Assembly: GCF_046348265.1 (NCBI RefSeq)
Contig: NZ_JAXMEO010000017.1
Strand: one strand, 5' to 3'
Source of the DNA: Pelomonas sp937871895
GTDB lineage: Bacteria > Pseudomonadota > Gammaproteobacteria > Burkholderiales > Burkholderiaceae_C
DNA: 64,000 bases
The first letter of the stretch is position 1. Each line of letters begins with the position of its first letter. Below are positions 51,528-60,100 of the stretch, piece by piece. The notes beneath the pieces are model-generated. The model was not told the DNA's origin. It made no database searches and worked only from the letters and a program-made list of their open reading frames with translations. Made by a program: the position numbers and the translations under genes.

Positions 51528-51821
51528 ATGCGTCCAAGTCGAAACCAACTGCTGATCAATGCCCTGGGGGTAGAGGTCAAGGTGCGCCGGTTGGAGTTGG
51601 CGCTATCCCAGGAAGACGTAGCGGGGCGCTGTGAGCTCGACCGCCCGTTCATCACGATGATTGAGAGCGGACGAAAGCAGCCCACCATCAGCGTCCTGCA
51701 CCGCCTGGCGGGGGCCCTGGATCTGTCGTTAGGTGAGCTATGTCAAAGGGTGGAAGGGCGCTACCGCGCTGAGGCGGCAGCCGCAGCTGCCGGCCTATCC
51801 ACAGGCCAGTCCGGTAGATGA
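51528..51821 (+). CDS. XRE-family regulator
   Basis: 97 residues with a complete Cro/CI-type HTH: LGVEVKVRRLELALSQEDVAGRCELDRPFITMIESGRKQPTISVLHRLAGAL (residues 13-64). The ending is Ala-rich. It is like small island-encoded repressors. It probably acts at 51481-51500 on itself and the lipoprotein gene, and may also influence the integrase downstream. Confidence 0.85.
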   Translation: MRPSRNQLLINALGVEVKVRRLELALSQEDVAGRCELDRPFITMIESGRKQPTISVLHRLAGALDLSLGELCQRVEGRYRAEAAAAAAGLSTGQSGR

Positions 51822-51901
51822 GCGGTAGAAGACGGTAGAGGCCGCTCGGCCAGCTGGAAACCGTTGTGCCAGTTGGTCTTCCAGCAAGCTTGACGGAACG
51901 C

Positions 51902-51973
51902 CATCCCGACGGATCGGAAAGTCATCCCGATGGCGCGGCATGCCATCCCGAACAGCATGGAACGCTATCCCGA
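51902..51973. repeat. Four iteron-like CATCCCGA repeats, 21-22 bp apart
   Basis: CATCCCGA at 51902, 51923 and 51944, and TATCCCGA at 51966. The period is two helical turns, the spacing of plasmid iterons or multiple regulator sites. It lies just downstream of the integrase 3' end. In the excised circle this would be about 2 kb from the TrfA-like gene. Confidence 0.6.
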
Positions 51974-51997
51974 TGCCTGCCCCCGAGTTATCCACAA

Positions 51998-53110
51998 TCA
52001 GCCGAGCTTCTTCGCGAGGTCCTCGGCTCTGGGGTGGTAATACCGCTTGAGCATGCGCAGGTCTCGGTGGCCAGTCATCGCCGAGAGTTCCAGGACGTTC
52101 GTGAGCTTCTCTGCGAGCCGTGACGCAGCCTCGTGCCGCGTGTCATGGAAGTGAACATCTTCGAGGAAGCCCGGGGCGGGCCTGCGCTTGGCCTGCTTGC
52201 AGTCGGCCCGATACTGCTCCTGCGCGCGCTCAATGGCCCTCGCAAAGCCCTTTCTCAATGCCAGCGCCGTTGTCGGGAAGACGGCCCCTGTGCGCTGAAC
52301 CTGTGCTTCTCCATCAACATCCTCGTCGGCTTCTGGTGTTGGCAGCGCCTTGAGGATGGCCACAGCCCGTGTAGACAAGGGCACCGTTCGAGAGTCACCG
52401 TTTTTGGTATCGGGCAAGTGAGCGGTCTGGCGCTTCAGGTCCACATGTTCCCAAGTCAGCGAAAGCAACTCCCCCCTCCGCATGGCCGTTTCAATGGCGA
52501 GCTTCACAAGAGGCAACAGCCACGGGTTGCGAGCTCCTTTGCTGAACGTTCCATCGACGAGGCGCTCCCCACCCGTCAGCGCGGCCAGCAGGTAGGACTC
52601 TTCCTCAGACGAAAAGCGGCGATCCCGCGCTCGCGCCTTTTCGGGACGCTTGATCGACTGGATCGGGTTTTCGACGTGGATGTCCCACTCACGCCGAGCA
52701 TGGTTGAATACAGTCGAGAGCACGTCGATTTCACGGTTGACGGTCCCCCCGGTCACCTCCTTGAGTCGGCGGTCCCGCCATTTGGCGACCTCCGCGCTTG
52801 TGACGGCGGTCATCTTCAGGCCGACCAGCGCTTGGTCACGCAGGAGCACATCGATCTTCACGGACTCGATGCCTGCCGACTTTTTAGATGGGGTGACCTC
52901 GCGTTGATAGCGCTGAAGGACTGCCGCAAGTGTGGTTTTGTCTGCTTCTCGCCTGTCGATGAAGCCCGTGGTCTCCAGTTCGCTCTCGACCATGCGAACC
53001 CACTTCTCCGCGTCTTCCCGGTAGGTGAAGGTGCGCGACTGCTCCGGGAAGCCCTTGCGCCTGACCTTGGCCCGCCACTGGTACTCCCCACGCTTCGTGA
53101 TCTGCCCCAT
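51998..53110 (-). CDS. Tyrosine integrase of the element
   Basis: 370 residues from the ATG at 53110. An N-terminal arm-binding-type domain (MGQITKRGEYQWRAKVRRKGFPEQSRTFTYREDAEKWV) and core-binding domain precede the catalytic domain. Catalytic residues are R211 (TAMRRGELLSLTW), H322 and R325 (FHDTRHEA), H348 (TGHRD) and nucleophile Y357 (KRYYHP). The gene ends inside the element and starts 90 bp from attR, the usual layout for tRNA-targeting islands. An upstream start (53191) would read into arm-site repeats and is rejected. Confidence 0.92.
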   Translation of the reverse strand: MGQITKRGEYQWRAKVRRKGFPEQSRTFTYREDAEKWVRMVESELETTGFIDRREADKTTLAAVLQRYQREVTPSKKSAGIESVKIDVLLRDQALVGLKMTAVTSAEVAKWRDRRLKEVTGGTVNREIDVLSTVFNHARREWDIHVENPIQSIKRPEKARARDRRFSSEEESYLLAALTGGERLVDGTFSKGARNPWLLPLVKLAIETAMRRGELLSLTWEHVDLKRQTAHLPDTKNGDSRTVPLSTRAVAILKALPTPEADEDVDGEAQVQRTGAVFPTTALALRKGFARAIERAQEQYRADCKQAKRRPAPGFLEDVHFHDTRHEAASRLAEKLTNVLELSAMTGHRDLRMLKRYYHPRAEDLAKKLG

Positions 53111-53121
53111 ACGTCTCCCTG

Positions 53122-53149
53122 ATGGCCCAATGGCCCAAGAATGGCCCAA
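53122..53149. repeat. Right-end TGGCCCA repeats (putative integrase arm sites)
   Basis: Three ATGGCCCA-type copies (53122, 53130, 53141) immediately upstream of the integrase ATG. Two of them share spacing with the copies at 18627-18648. Confidence 0.55.
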
Positions 53150-53199
53150 ATAATCAGAGAACAGCTTAGAACACCAGTAAAAACGGCACAAGGGCTAGG

Positions 53200-53247
53200 C
53201 GTTCGGGACGTAGAGGCCGGAGGTTCGAATCCTCTCACCCCGACCAG
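53200..53247. repeat. attR (48-bp tRNA-Pro 3' copy), also probable attL of a second island
   Basis: Identical to 18489-18536. It lacks the 5' 30 nt of the tRNA, so it is not a working tRNA. The integrase fragment beginning at 53420 implies that another element used this copy as its own junction. Confidence 0.9.
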
Positions 53248-53311
53248 TTTTCCCTTGTAAATCAAGGACTTTTCCGAGTGCGGAGCGAGTCCGAGAGGTA
53301 GCAAGCGGGGC

Positions 53312-53332
53312 TTTGGTGGTAATTTGGTGGTA
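53312..53332. repeat. Two TTTGGTGGTA repeats, possible arm sites of the second integrase
   Basis: TTTGGTGGTA at 53312-53321 and 53323-53332, 11 bp apart, between the tRNA repeat and the integrase fragment. A different sequence from the first element's TGGCCCA sites, as expected for a different integrase. Confidence 0.45.
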
Positions 53333-53419
53333 CGCCCTGTACCGCCCGCGCGAAAAAAGTCGCGTCATGCCACCTGCACTTGCCTATACCGAGTTCCTAT
53401 CACAACCGGAACTCGCCAC

Positions 53420-53956
53420 ATGGCAAGCATTGAAAACAAGTCCCGTACCCAGGTCAGCGTCAAGAACCGCGACGACCTCACCAAACTCTTTCCGCACGAC
53501 AAGCTGGCTGCTGCAAGCGCCTACGTCGCCGAGCTGACCAAGGACGGCCACAAGCCGTCGCTCATGGTGCTTGACGAGGCCTATCTCGTTCGCTTCAAAA
53601 TCAAAGGGAAGCGCTGCAGCCGCATCGCCCGGACCTGGAAAGAGGCGGAAACCATCAAGAAGCAGATTGAGGCTGAGCAGCACCGCGGCCTCTTTGTGGA
53701 CTACACCAAGGCCCACCAGACCAAGTTCCACAAACTCCTGGAACGCTATGTGCGCGAAGAGGCTCCTCGCCTGAAGAGCTTCCTCATCACGGCCTACAAG
53801 GTCAACAACTGGCTCGCCGATGCCGGCCTGCCCACGCTGGACATCGCCGCGATTCACGCGGCACACCCCAACCCTCAGGACCGAACGCTGCGGATTCCGG
53901 CCGCGAACGGGAAGCGCATTGAACCGCCCCGGGTTTTGAGGAGGCTCCAACTCTAG
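53420..53956 (+). pseudogene. Truncated tyrosine integrase of a second island
   Basis: From the ATG at 53420 about 167 native residues remain: VSVKNRDDLTKLFPHDK, YLVRFKIKGKRCSRIARTWKEAE and HKLLERYVREEAPRLKSFLITAYKVNNWL are the N-terminal and core-binding parts of phage/island integrases. After GKRI at about 53919 the frame runs into an IS3-type end and stops at 53956. The catalytic domain with R, HxxR and Tyr is missing, so it is inactive. It is transcribed away from the tRNA repeat. Confidence 0.75.
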
Positions 53957-54125
53957 AGAATGGAGCCATGAGGAAGTCCCCAAAGTTTTCACCCGAGGTG
54001 CGTGAGCGCGCCGTGAGGATGGTGCAGGAGCACCGTCACGAGCATCCGTCGCAGTGGGCTGCCATCGAATCCATCTCCAGCAAGATCGGCTGCGTGCCGC
54101 AAACGCTGCACGCCTGGGTCCGCCA
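53920..54125 (+). mobile_element. Left-end remnant of an IS3-family element
   Basis: TGAACCGCCCCGG starts an IS3/IS51-type terminal repeat, followed by a ribosome-binding site and the transposase orfA start. Only about 206 bp remain before the next IS. The right part (orfB, right end) is not seen after that IS. Confidence 0.65.
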
Positions 54126-54147
54126 TGACCTGAGACGTTTCGTGTAG
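53968..54147 (+). pseudogene. Truncated IS3-family transposase OrfA
   Basis: MRKSPKFSPEVRERAVRMVQ, then a helix-turn-helix (SKIGCVPQTLHAWVRH), about 53 residues of a typical OrfA of roughly 100. It is cut at 54126 by the IS407-like element and picks up a few foreign codons before a TAG. Confidence 0.75.
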
Positions 54148-54194
54148 CCAGATGGAAGGTGAGTTCTCTCGTAACCTTGGAACGAGGAGAACTC

Positions 54195-54458
54195 ATGAAG
54201 AAGCGATTTACCGACGAGCAAGTGGTGCGCATCCTGCGCGAAGCCGAGAGCAAGCAGGAGTCGATCCGGGACGTTTGCAAGCGCCACAACATCACCGAGC
54301 AGACCTTCTTCCGCTGGCGCAACAAGTTCGGCGGCATGGACGTGGCCGAGGCCAAGCGGCTCAAGGAACTGGAATCCGAGAACGCCAAGCTCAAGCGCAT
54401 GCTGGCCGAGCAGTTGCTGGTCATCGAGGGCCTGAAGGAGTTCACCGGAAAAAAATGA
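54195..54458 (+). CDS. IS407-group transposase OrfA
   Basis: 87 residues, MKKRFTDEQVVRILREAESK, with an HTH (SIRDVCKRHNITEQTFFRWRNKFGG) and a leucine-zipper-like C-terminal helix (LKELESENAKLKRMLAEQLLVIEGLKEF). It ends in the A7 run at 54449-54455, positioned as A_AAA_AAA in the OrfA frame just before TGA. This allows a -1 shift into orfB. Confidence 0.92.
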   Translation: MKKRFTDEQVVRILREAESKQESIRDVCKRHNITEQTFFRWRNKFGGMDVAEAKRLKELESENAKLKRMLAEQLLVIEGLKEFTGKK

Positions 54459-55294
54459 CATCCCCGTCAGGTCGCCGGGCTGCTGTACGAGCCCTGACCT
54501 GCCGGGGCATCTCCGAGCGCCGTGCCTGCCAGATTCTGGGGCTGAGCCGGCGCGTGAGCAGCTATGCGCTGCGCCAGCCTGGCAAGGACCAGGCGCTGGG
54601 GACTCGACTCATGGACGCCAGCCAAGACGTGCCGCGCTTCGGCTACCGCCGCATGGCGGCCTGGCTGGACGTGGGCGAGGCCCGGGTGCGGCGGCTGTGG
54701 CGCAGCCTGGGTCTGCATCAGCCGCGCAAGCGTCCACGCCGACGGCGCAGCGGCTGCGACATGCGCCTGCCCGGGGCTGTGCGACCCAACAGCGTCTGGA
54801 GCTACGACTTCGTGCATGACCAGTTCGTGGACGGGCGCGTGCTGAAGATGCTGTGCGTGTTGGACGAGCACACGCGGGAGTGTCTGGCCATCGTGCCGGC
54901 CAGCCGACTGCGCTCGCAGGACGTGATCCTGACGCTGTCGCGGCTGATGCGCCTCTACGGCAAGCCTGAGCACATCCGAAGCGACAACGGTGCGGAGTTC
55001 ACCGCGCGCTCCGTGATGCGCTGGCTGCGCGACGAGGCCATCGGGCCGGCCTTCATCGCGCCGGGCAAGCCCTGGCAGAACGGCTTTGTGGAAAGCTTCA
55101 ACGGCAAGCTGCGGGACGAGTTGCTCAACCGGGAGTGGTTCCGCACACTGGCCGAGGCCAAGGTACTGATCGAGGCCTGGCGCCAGTTCTACAACGAGCG
55201 CCGGCCCCACAGCGCCTTGGGCTACCGGCCGCCCGCCGCGGTTCGCCGCGAATGGCCCGACACCGATAACATCACCCCGAGACTCACCGCCTGA
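54455..55294 (+). CDS. IS407-group transposase OrfB (DDE, rve domain)
   Basis: 279 residues from the ATG overlapping the OrfA stop. The catalytic DDE lies in the rve domain: first D in WSYDFVHD, second in IRSDNGAEFTA, E in GFVESFNGKLRDELLN, followed by the family's FYNERRPHSALGY. It appears full-length and intact. It is probably made mainly as an OrfAB fusion by -1 frameshifting. Confidence 0.93.
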   Translation: MTSPSGRRAAVRALTCRGISERRACQILGLSRRVSSYALRQPGKDQALGTRLMDASQDVPRFGYRRMAAWLDVGEARVRRLWRSLGLHQPRKRPRRRRSGCDMRLPGAVRPNSVWSYDFVHDQFVDGRVLKMLCVLDEHTRECLAIVPASRLRSQDVILTLSRLMRLYGKPEHIRSDNGAEFTARSVMRWLRDEAIGPAFIAPGKPWQNGFVESFNGKLRDELLNREWFRTLAEAKVLIEAWRQFYNERRPHSALGYRPPAAVRREWPDTDNITPRLTA

Positions 55295-55375
55295 GTGGCT
55301 ACAAATTACGTACGCAGGTCACTCCAGGTTGAAACGAGACTGCTCCACCACATCGCAGGAAACGCTTTGTACGCA

Positions 55376-55960
55376 CCGCAATCTCGATTGCGGAATCTCA
55401 TCCCTGGGTAAGGGGAACCAAGGTTCCCATTGACCTGCCGCTTCGCGGCTTCACCCTTCCTCGCCTACATCCCCCGAAGTCTCACTAGGTATGGCCTACC
55501 CTGAACATTTCCTCTTGCGTTGATTTCCTTGCCGCAGCGAAGCTGCGGCTTTGGTTGGGTAGGCCCCAGCCTCCGTGCACAAACGGCAGGACCCACCTTC
55601 TAGCCCCCTTGGAAAAAACCAAGGCATAGGCCCCGCCAGCCTTTCGGGCACGACTGCTGGCTTCGCCGGTCGTATGTAGAGAGATTGCCCTTTCCCACGG
55701 TCTCTTTTCCCAACGCCCAGGCCCCGCCGTCACTACCCGACAGCCATGAACGCGTTACTTCCCGGACGTGAGATGCCCACACGACCAAAGCCCATCCGAA
55801 GCGGCGCAAGGGTCGGTTTTTTCGCCTGGGTGCTCGCGAAGACGAAGGGCCTCAGCTCAGGTCTCAGCCAAGAGCCCCTCAGGGCACCGCTGGATGGACC
55901 GTCGCGGCTGGCTTGCAAGCTTGTACGTCCAGTATAGGAATTCCCGCGCGAAACGACGCA
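55376..55960 (-). ncRNA. Candidate large structured RNA (dense cluster of perfect hairpins)
   Basis: There is no convincing protein gene here. Perfect stems include CCGCAATC/GATTGCGG (55376-55393), GGGAACC/GGTTCCC (55413-55428), GCCGC/GCGGC (55437-55449), GGCCTACCC/GGGTAGGCC (55493-55501 with 55557-55565) enclosing GCCGCAG/CTGCGGC (55531-55549), CCTTGG/CCAAGG (55607-55624), and ACGAC/GTCGT with an inner GGC/GCC (55650-55673). A nested, branched layout like this suggests a folded RNA, for example an omegaRNA/HEARO-type RNA whose protein gene has been lost to the IS. Strand is a guess; tetraloop-like GAA loops favour minus. 55994-56137 shows nothing I can name. Confidence 0.4.
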
Positions 55961-56137
55961 CTTCAAAAAGTGCCTGCAAATACGGGGGCAATTGAAAGCG
56001 CGGAGGGAACACCGCAGTTCGCTGAGGGGAACGGTGCGCTACTACCCGGCGCCGCCTCCGCAAAACCCACGGCTTTTCGCCATCAGCAAAGATGAAGCCT
56101 ACCTTCTGGTGGAGTGCGCGCAGCACGCCCTTGCTCG

Positions 56138-57076
56138 TCAGAGTGGACTCCAGGATTCTCGCAGCCAAGCAGCCCTTCGCTGCAGCATCGGGATCAGTGA
56201 ATCACGCCAAAATTCAGCTGAGACCACTCCGCTGCTCAGCCCTCCTCGCTCAAAGCGTGCAACGTGAACCTCAGTGCTGGAGGCCATGGGAGCACCGGTG
56301 AGAACGTGGAAAAGGGAGGCCATGATCGAACGGAGTTCCAAGTCGCTCTCGGGAATCGGCACATGGTTCAAGACGGCTTTCATTTCCAGCCAGAGAAACA
56401 AGTCGCCGCGCAAGCCCCATCCTTCCGGGTGTGGGCTGAACAGGTCAACCGTGGTGGCCCAGTGCCTCTCGATTGGAATGACCTGATACTTCGCCGCATA
56501 ATCCCTGAAGGCCGACAAGAAGTGGTCAGCCCAGAAGCCTGGACTGGCATGCATGTCGAAGCTCGGCCCAGCCGAGACGACCATATCTGGGCGTCCAGAC
56601 CATTCTGCGCCAGTCACTGCCTGAAACGCGCCAGTCAGTCGTCTCTCGAGGTCCGCATCAATTGAGCAGCAGGTATCTGCACCCAAAGCCTCTATCAGGC
56701 GATCACAAATGACCTGATTGCCATCGTAGGGGCCGAAATGCTGCCGGTCTTCGGCGACCACTTTGCGGATCAACTGCGATGCGGTGCGTCCCCGGTCTGC
56801 AAGCAGGAAGCCAAGGTCACCGCGACCCGGGTGCTTCTCCAATGCAATGTCACGAGCCGTCTGGAACTTGCTTTGCGTACGCAGGGTCGGATTTGCCCCC
56901 AGCGCCAGCAAGGCACCGATTACAGCTGGTTTCGCCCCATGCCAGGCCGCCTGGTGAAGCGGCGTGTAGCCTTTCACCTCGCTGGCGCTGTTGACGAGGT
57001 GGGATTGGTCCTTCAACAAATCCAACAGCTGAGACCACCGCCCTTCGTAGGCCAGTTCATTCACCATCTGATTCAT
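56138..57076 (-). CDS. Ankyrin-repeat protein downstream of the helicase
   Basis: 312 residues from the ATG at 57076 (MNQMVNELAYEGRW), with CAGGG as the ribosome-binding site. The N-terminal two or three ankyrin repeats (WSQLLDLLKDQSHLVNSASEVKGYTPLHQAAWHGAKPAVIGALLALGANP) are followed by a 200-residue domain with conserved-looking His/Asp/Trp (SFDMHASPGFWADHFLSAFRDYAAKYQVIPIERHW) that I do not recognise. It starts 39 bp after the helicase stop on the same strand, so it is likely the last gene of that operon. Confidence 0.75.
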   Translation of the reverse strand: MNQMVNELAYEGRWSQLLDLLKDQSHLVNSASEVKGYTPLHQAAWHGAKPAVIGALLALGANPTLRTQSKFQTARDIALEKHPGRGDLGFLLADRGRTASQLIRKVVAEDRQHFGPYDGNQVICDRLIEALGADTCCSIDADLERRLTGAFQAVTGAEWSGRPDMVVSAGPSFDMHASPGFWADHFLSAFRDYAAKYQVIPIERHWATTVDLFSPHPEGWGLRGDLFLWLEMKAVLNHVPIPESDLELRSIMASLFHVLTGAPMASSTEVHVARFERGGLSSGVVSAEFWRDSLIPMLQRRAAWLRESWSPL

Positions 57077-57115
57077 TCTTGACCCTGCATCGCTTTGTTG
57101 ACGAAATCTAGGCAC

Positions 57116-60100
57116 TCACGCGCGCGGGGCACCGCTATCGGCAGGAGCGAGTGTCACGGGCGGCCGAAGGTCAATCACAACCCTTTCAGCCAGACTTTCC
57201 AGAGAGCTTGTGGAGGCCTGCAGCAGCAGATGGGCCAGCAAGTCCTCCTGTCTCGGCTGCGCGAACAACATCCTGTACATCCCCACCGCCATAGACATGC
57301 GCCGCAGTCGTGCCTCGTCCCGGCTGTGCGGAATCACCGGTACATGCCGCTCGATCCTCGCGGGCGCCCCCATCGCCTCAATCATCCACCCCGGCGTTGG
57401 TCGCGGTGCCGCACTGTCCCCCTCCCGGTACACCCAAGATGGCCGCATGCCCCCGGCATCCGCTCCCAGGACTTGTACCGCTGCCGTCGCCCGCTCGAAC
57501 ATCCAGTCCCATCCCGCCCGCCCTGGCACTTCATGCAGAGCGGTAGAACCCCAGTCTCTCGCAAGGTTGCGACGCACCGCGTGATTGCGGAAGCGGTGGA
57601 TGCGCCCGTCGCGTTGCTCGAAGTCAACCGGGCTGGTTGGCAGGTTCCAGTGGACGATGGCGTGGCTGTACCAGTGAAAGTCCAGCCCCTCCTGGCCAAT
57701 GGACGTGCTGCTCAGCACGAAAGGCAGGAAGGGTGAATTGAACGCTGCGCGCAGCTGCGTCATCGCTGTCGGCCCATCATGTTCGTCACCGTCGCCACCG
57801 TCTTCCAGCAGTGGGCGGGCCAGACGCAAGCTGCGAGCCTGCGGCACGAGGCGCCACGCGCCGTCCTCGTCCTGCCGCAGCACCTCGGGCCGCAGCACGG
57901 CGGGCCTGAGTCGCAGCGCCACCTCCATTTGAGCCAGGCGGGCTTCAAGGCCAATGAGGCTGCCTGCAGCCTGCTCCGGCCCCAGCGGCTGGTCCACGTC
58001 CAGCACCGCGAGGTATTCGTCCAGCACGGCCTGCAGGCCGCCGTCCGAGGCATGGCGCAGCACGCGGGTCGCAAAGCTGCGCTCCTCCGGGTACAGGCCA
58101 GCGAGCATCTGCACGGTCTGCTCATGGCCGAGGTAGTGCAGCAACGCGGCGGCCACGCCGGAGGCCGCCTGACGATGATCCTCGTTCCAGTGCTGTGAGG
58201 GTTCTTCAGCCAGAGCCCGCAGCGCACACACGGCCGGGCTGCCTAGCGCAAGGCAGCACAGAACGGGAATAAGGTCCGCAGGGCGCTTGCCCAAGCGGGT
58301 ATCGCCGGCGCAGAGGGCATCCCACAGGGTTCGCCGAGCTGCCATCCCTTCCCGCGCCCACAGCGGTTCACCGTCACGCTCAGCTTCCAGCTCCTGCAGT
58401 TCGAACGGCCAGAACGCCTCATCGTCTTCGCTGGTGTGCCGCCGCTCCCAGGCGATGGCATCGGCCAGTGCTGGACCCATCCAGTACCACGCGTGGTCCT
58501 CAGCGCCCTGCACCTCGCTTCCGTAGCGGGACTCGACCTCATCCATCAGCCGGCCCACCGCCGGCATGAGGCGCTCGATGAGCACCTCCACAGTCGGCGT
58601 CACGCCTTCGGCTTCGCAGGCTGCCGCCCACCTGTCAGGGTGTCCAAGGTCGGCAAGAACCGCGCTCGGGTAGCCCAACAGATAGTCGCCGTCCGTCTCT
58701 TTGTGGCGCTGCGCGGCCGGCTCGCCGAACTCGCGCTGCTGAGCGGCAGACAGCAGCCCGTCCAGTACCGTGGACACCGCGCGAGGCACCATGCGCCAGC
58801 TGGAGAACAGCAGCCGCTTGGTTCTGGCGGCGTCGCCCAATGCGGCGAAGGGGCCGCCCAACACATGGCCAGGCCTCGACGGCGGCAGCCAGGCCACACG
58901 GTGCATCCCGGCGTCAATCAGCGAGCGGGCCAGGGCCGCAGTGCGCGCGTGACCTGACTCCGCGCCGGCCGCGCCCCCACTGTCAAGGAACAGCCCCGGC
59001 GTGGCCAGCGCCGCACGCAGGGCCGCGTCAGGCACATCGAGTACCTCGACCAACTTCTCCCGCAGCTTGTAGCCGCTGAGGAAGCTGAAGGGCGCGGGCG
59101 CCGAGCGCCAGTACTCCAGCAGGTCCGGCACCTGCAGGGTCTTGGCCACGCGCTGCAGGCCGACATAGGCCAGCATCTGCGAGGCATCCGGGTGCACGGG
59201 CGTGGGTGGCGCGAGCACCATGGCATCGCGCTCTTCGCTGGTGGGCGTGCGGTCGGTGCGCGACATCACGCCACGCAGCAAGGCCTGAATCTCGTCGCGC
59301 AGAGACTCCAGCGGAGCGGTGTCCGCGGGGTCCAACGTGCGCAGGCCGTCGTTGAAGCGCTCGAGCAGGTCGCGCAGGCGTGCCAGCGCAACCTCGTCGT
59401 CGCGCAGCAGGAAGCGCACCATGGCGATGAACTCATCGTGGTGCGAGCCTTCCTCGGGGCTCTCCCCCACCGAGCTCATGCGGTACGGGGTGGCCGAAAG
59501 CATCAGCACGCGTGTGCGCCTGCCGTCGGTCTCGTGCTCGTAGAGCTGGCGGGCCAACTCGGCATTGGGGTCGTGGCTGTCGAGCAGGTGCGGGAAGCGC
59601 TGGAACTCGTCGAGGATCAGCAGGTCCGGCTCCAGCGCCTGGATGCACACGCCCGCAAGGGTACGGCGCAGGTCAGCGATCAGGGTGGCCACCTCGCGCT
59701 GGTCGGGGTCGCGGTGGCGGTACTTGCGCTGCCGCGGGAAGCTCTCGGACAGCTCGGCCAGGCGGCTCAGCAGCGTGCGGCCGTCCTCGCCGCGACGGCG
59801 CAGCTGCTGGGAGAAGCGCTTCTGCAGCAACGGGTCGATGGCGTAGCGGGTGCGCACGCGGTCGATCAGGGTCTCGAAGCGCTCGTGTCCCACCTGCTGC
59901 GTGAACAGGTTGCGCCAGCGGGTCATGCTGACCTCGGGGAGCGCATCAGCCACCATCACGGCCAGCAAGGCTCGCTCCTCTGCGTGGCCGGGGTCGTTGC
60001 GAAAGTCGAGCGATGTGCCGGGCGTCAGAGACTGGAAGTTCACCCCGGTCTTCGGCAAGGCAGAGGGGCGCTCGGGCTGGCCATCCTTACCGAGCGGAAT

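Larger units (their letters stand above)
18489..53247. mobile_element. Integrative element with defence cargo, bounded by attL and attR
   Basis: About 34.7 kb between two identical 48-bp tRNA-Pro repeats. It contains its own integrase next to the right repeat, an AlpA-like regulator, a TrfA-like replication protein, a second recombinase-like protein, BREX type 1, a Wadjet-like operon, a regulated AAA+ module and an XRE regulator. No conjugation (mob, tra, T4SS) or phage structural genes are visible, so it would be mobilised, if at all, by helper functions. Base composition varies inside it, with AT-rich patches at 27.4-29.1 and 30.5-31.6 kb. Confidence 0.88.
54126..55321 (+). mobile_element. 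Complete IS3-family element (IS407 group-like), 1196 bp
   Basis: Imperfect terminal repeats both begin TGACCTG and end in TGTAGCCA: left 54126-54150, right 55296-55321 (complementary). It contains orfA and orfB with a frameshift window between them. The flanking four bases (GCCA left, CTCC right) are not a target duplication, so the copy has been rearranged or one flank deleted. Confidence 0.85.

Noticed and set aside
51902..51973. CRISPR array
   Set aside because: The repeat is only 8 bp and the spacers 13 bp; spacing and length fit iterons, and no cas genes exist.
52133..53122. 329-codon plus-strand frame opposite the integrase
   Set aside because: Antisense to a well-supported tyrosine integrase with all catalytic residues.
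53200..53246. Second tRNA-Pro
   Set aside because: Only the 3' 47 nt are present; the acceptor 5' strand, D-arm and half the anticodon stem are missing, so it is an att copy.
55485..55966. Several 60-80-codon frames on both strands
   Set aside because: They overlap perfect hairpins, lack ribosome-binding sites and show no protein-like composition.
55857..56168. 103-codon minus-strand frame overlapping the ankyrin gene end
   Set aside because: Arg-rich, overlaps a better-supported gene in another frame and runs into the hairpin cluster; not recognised.
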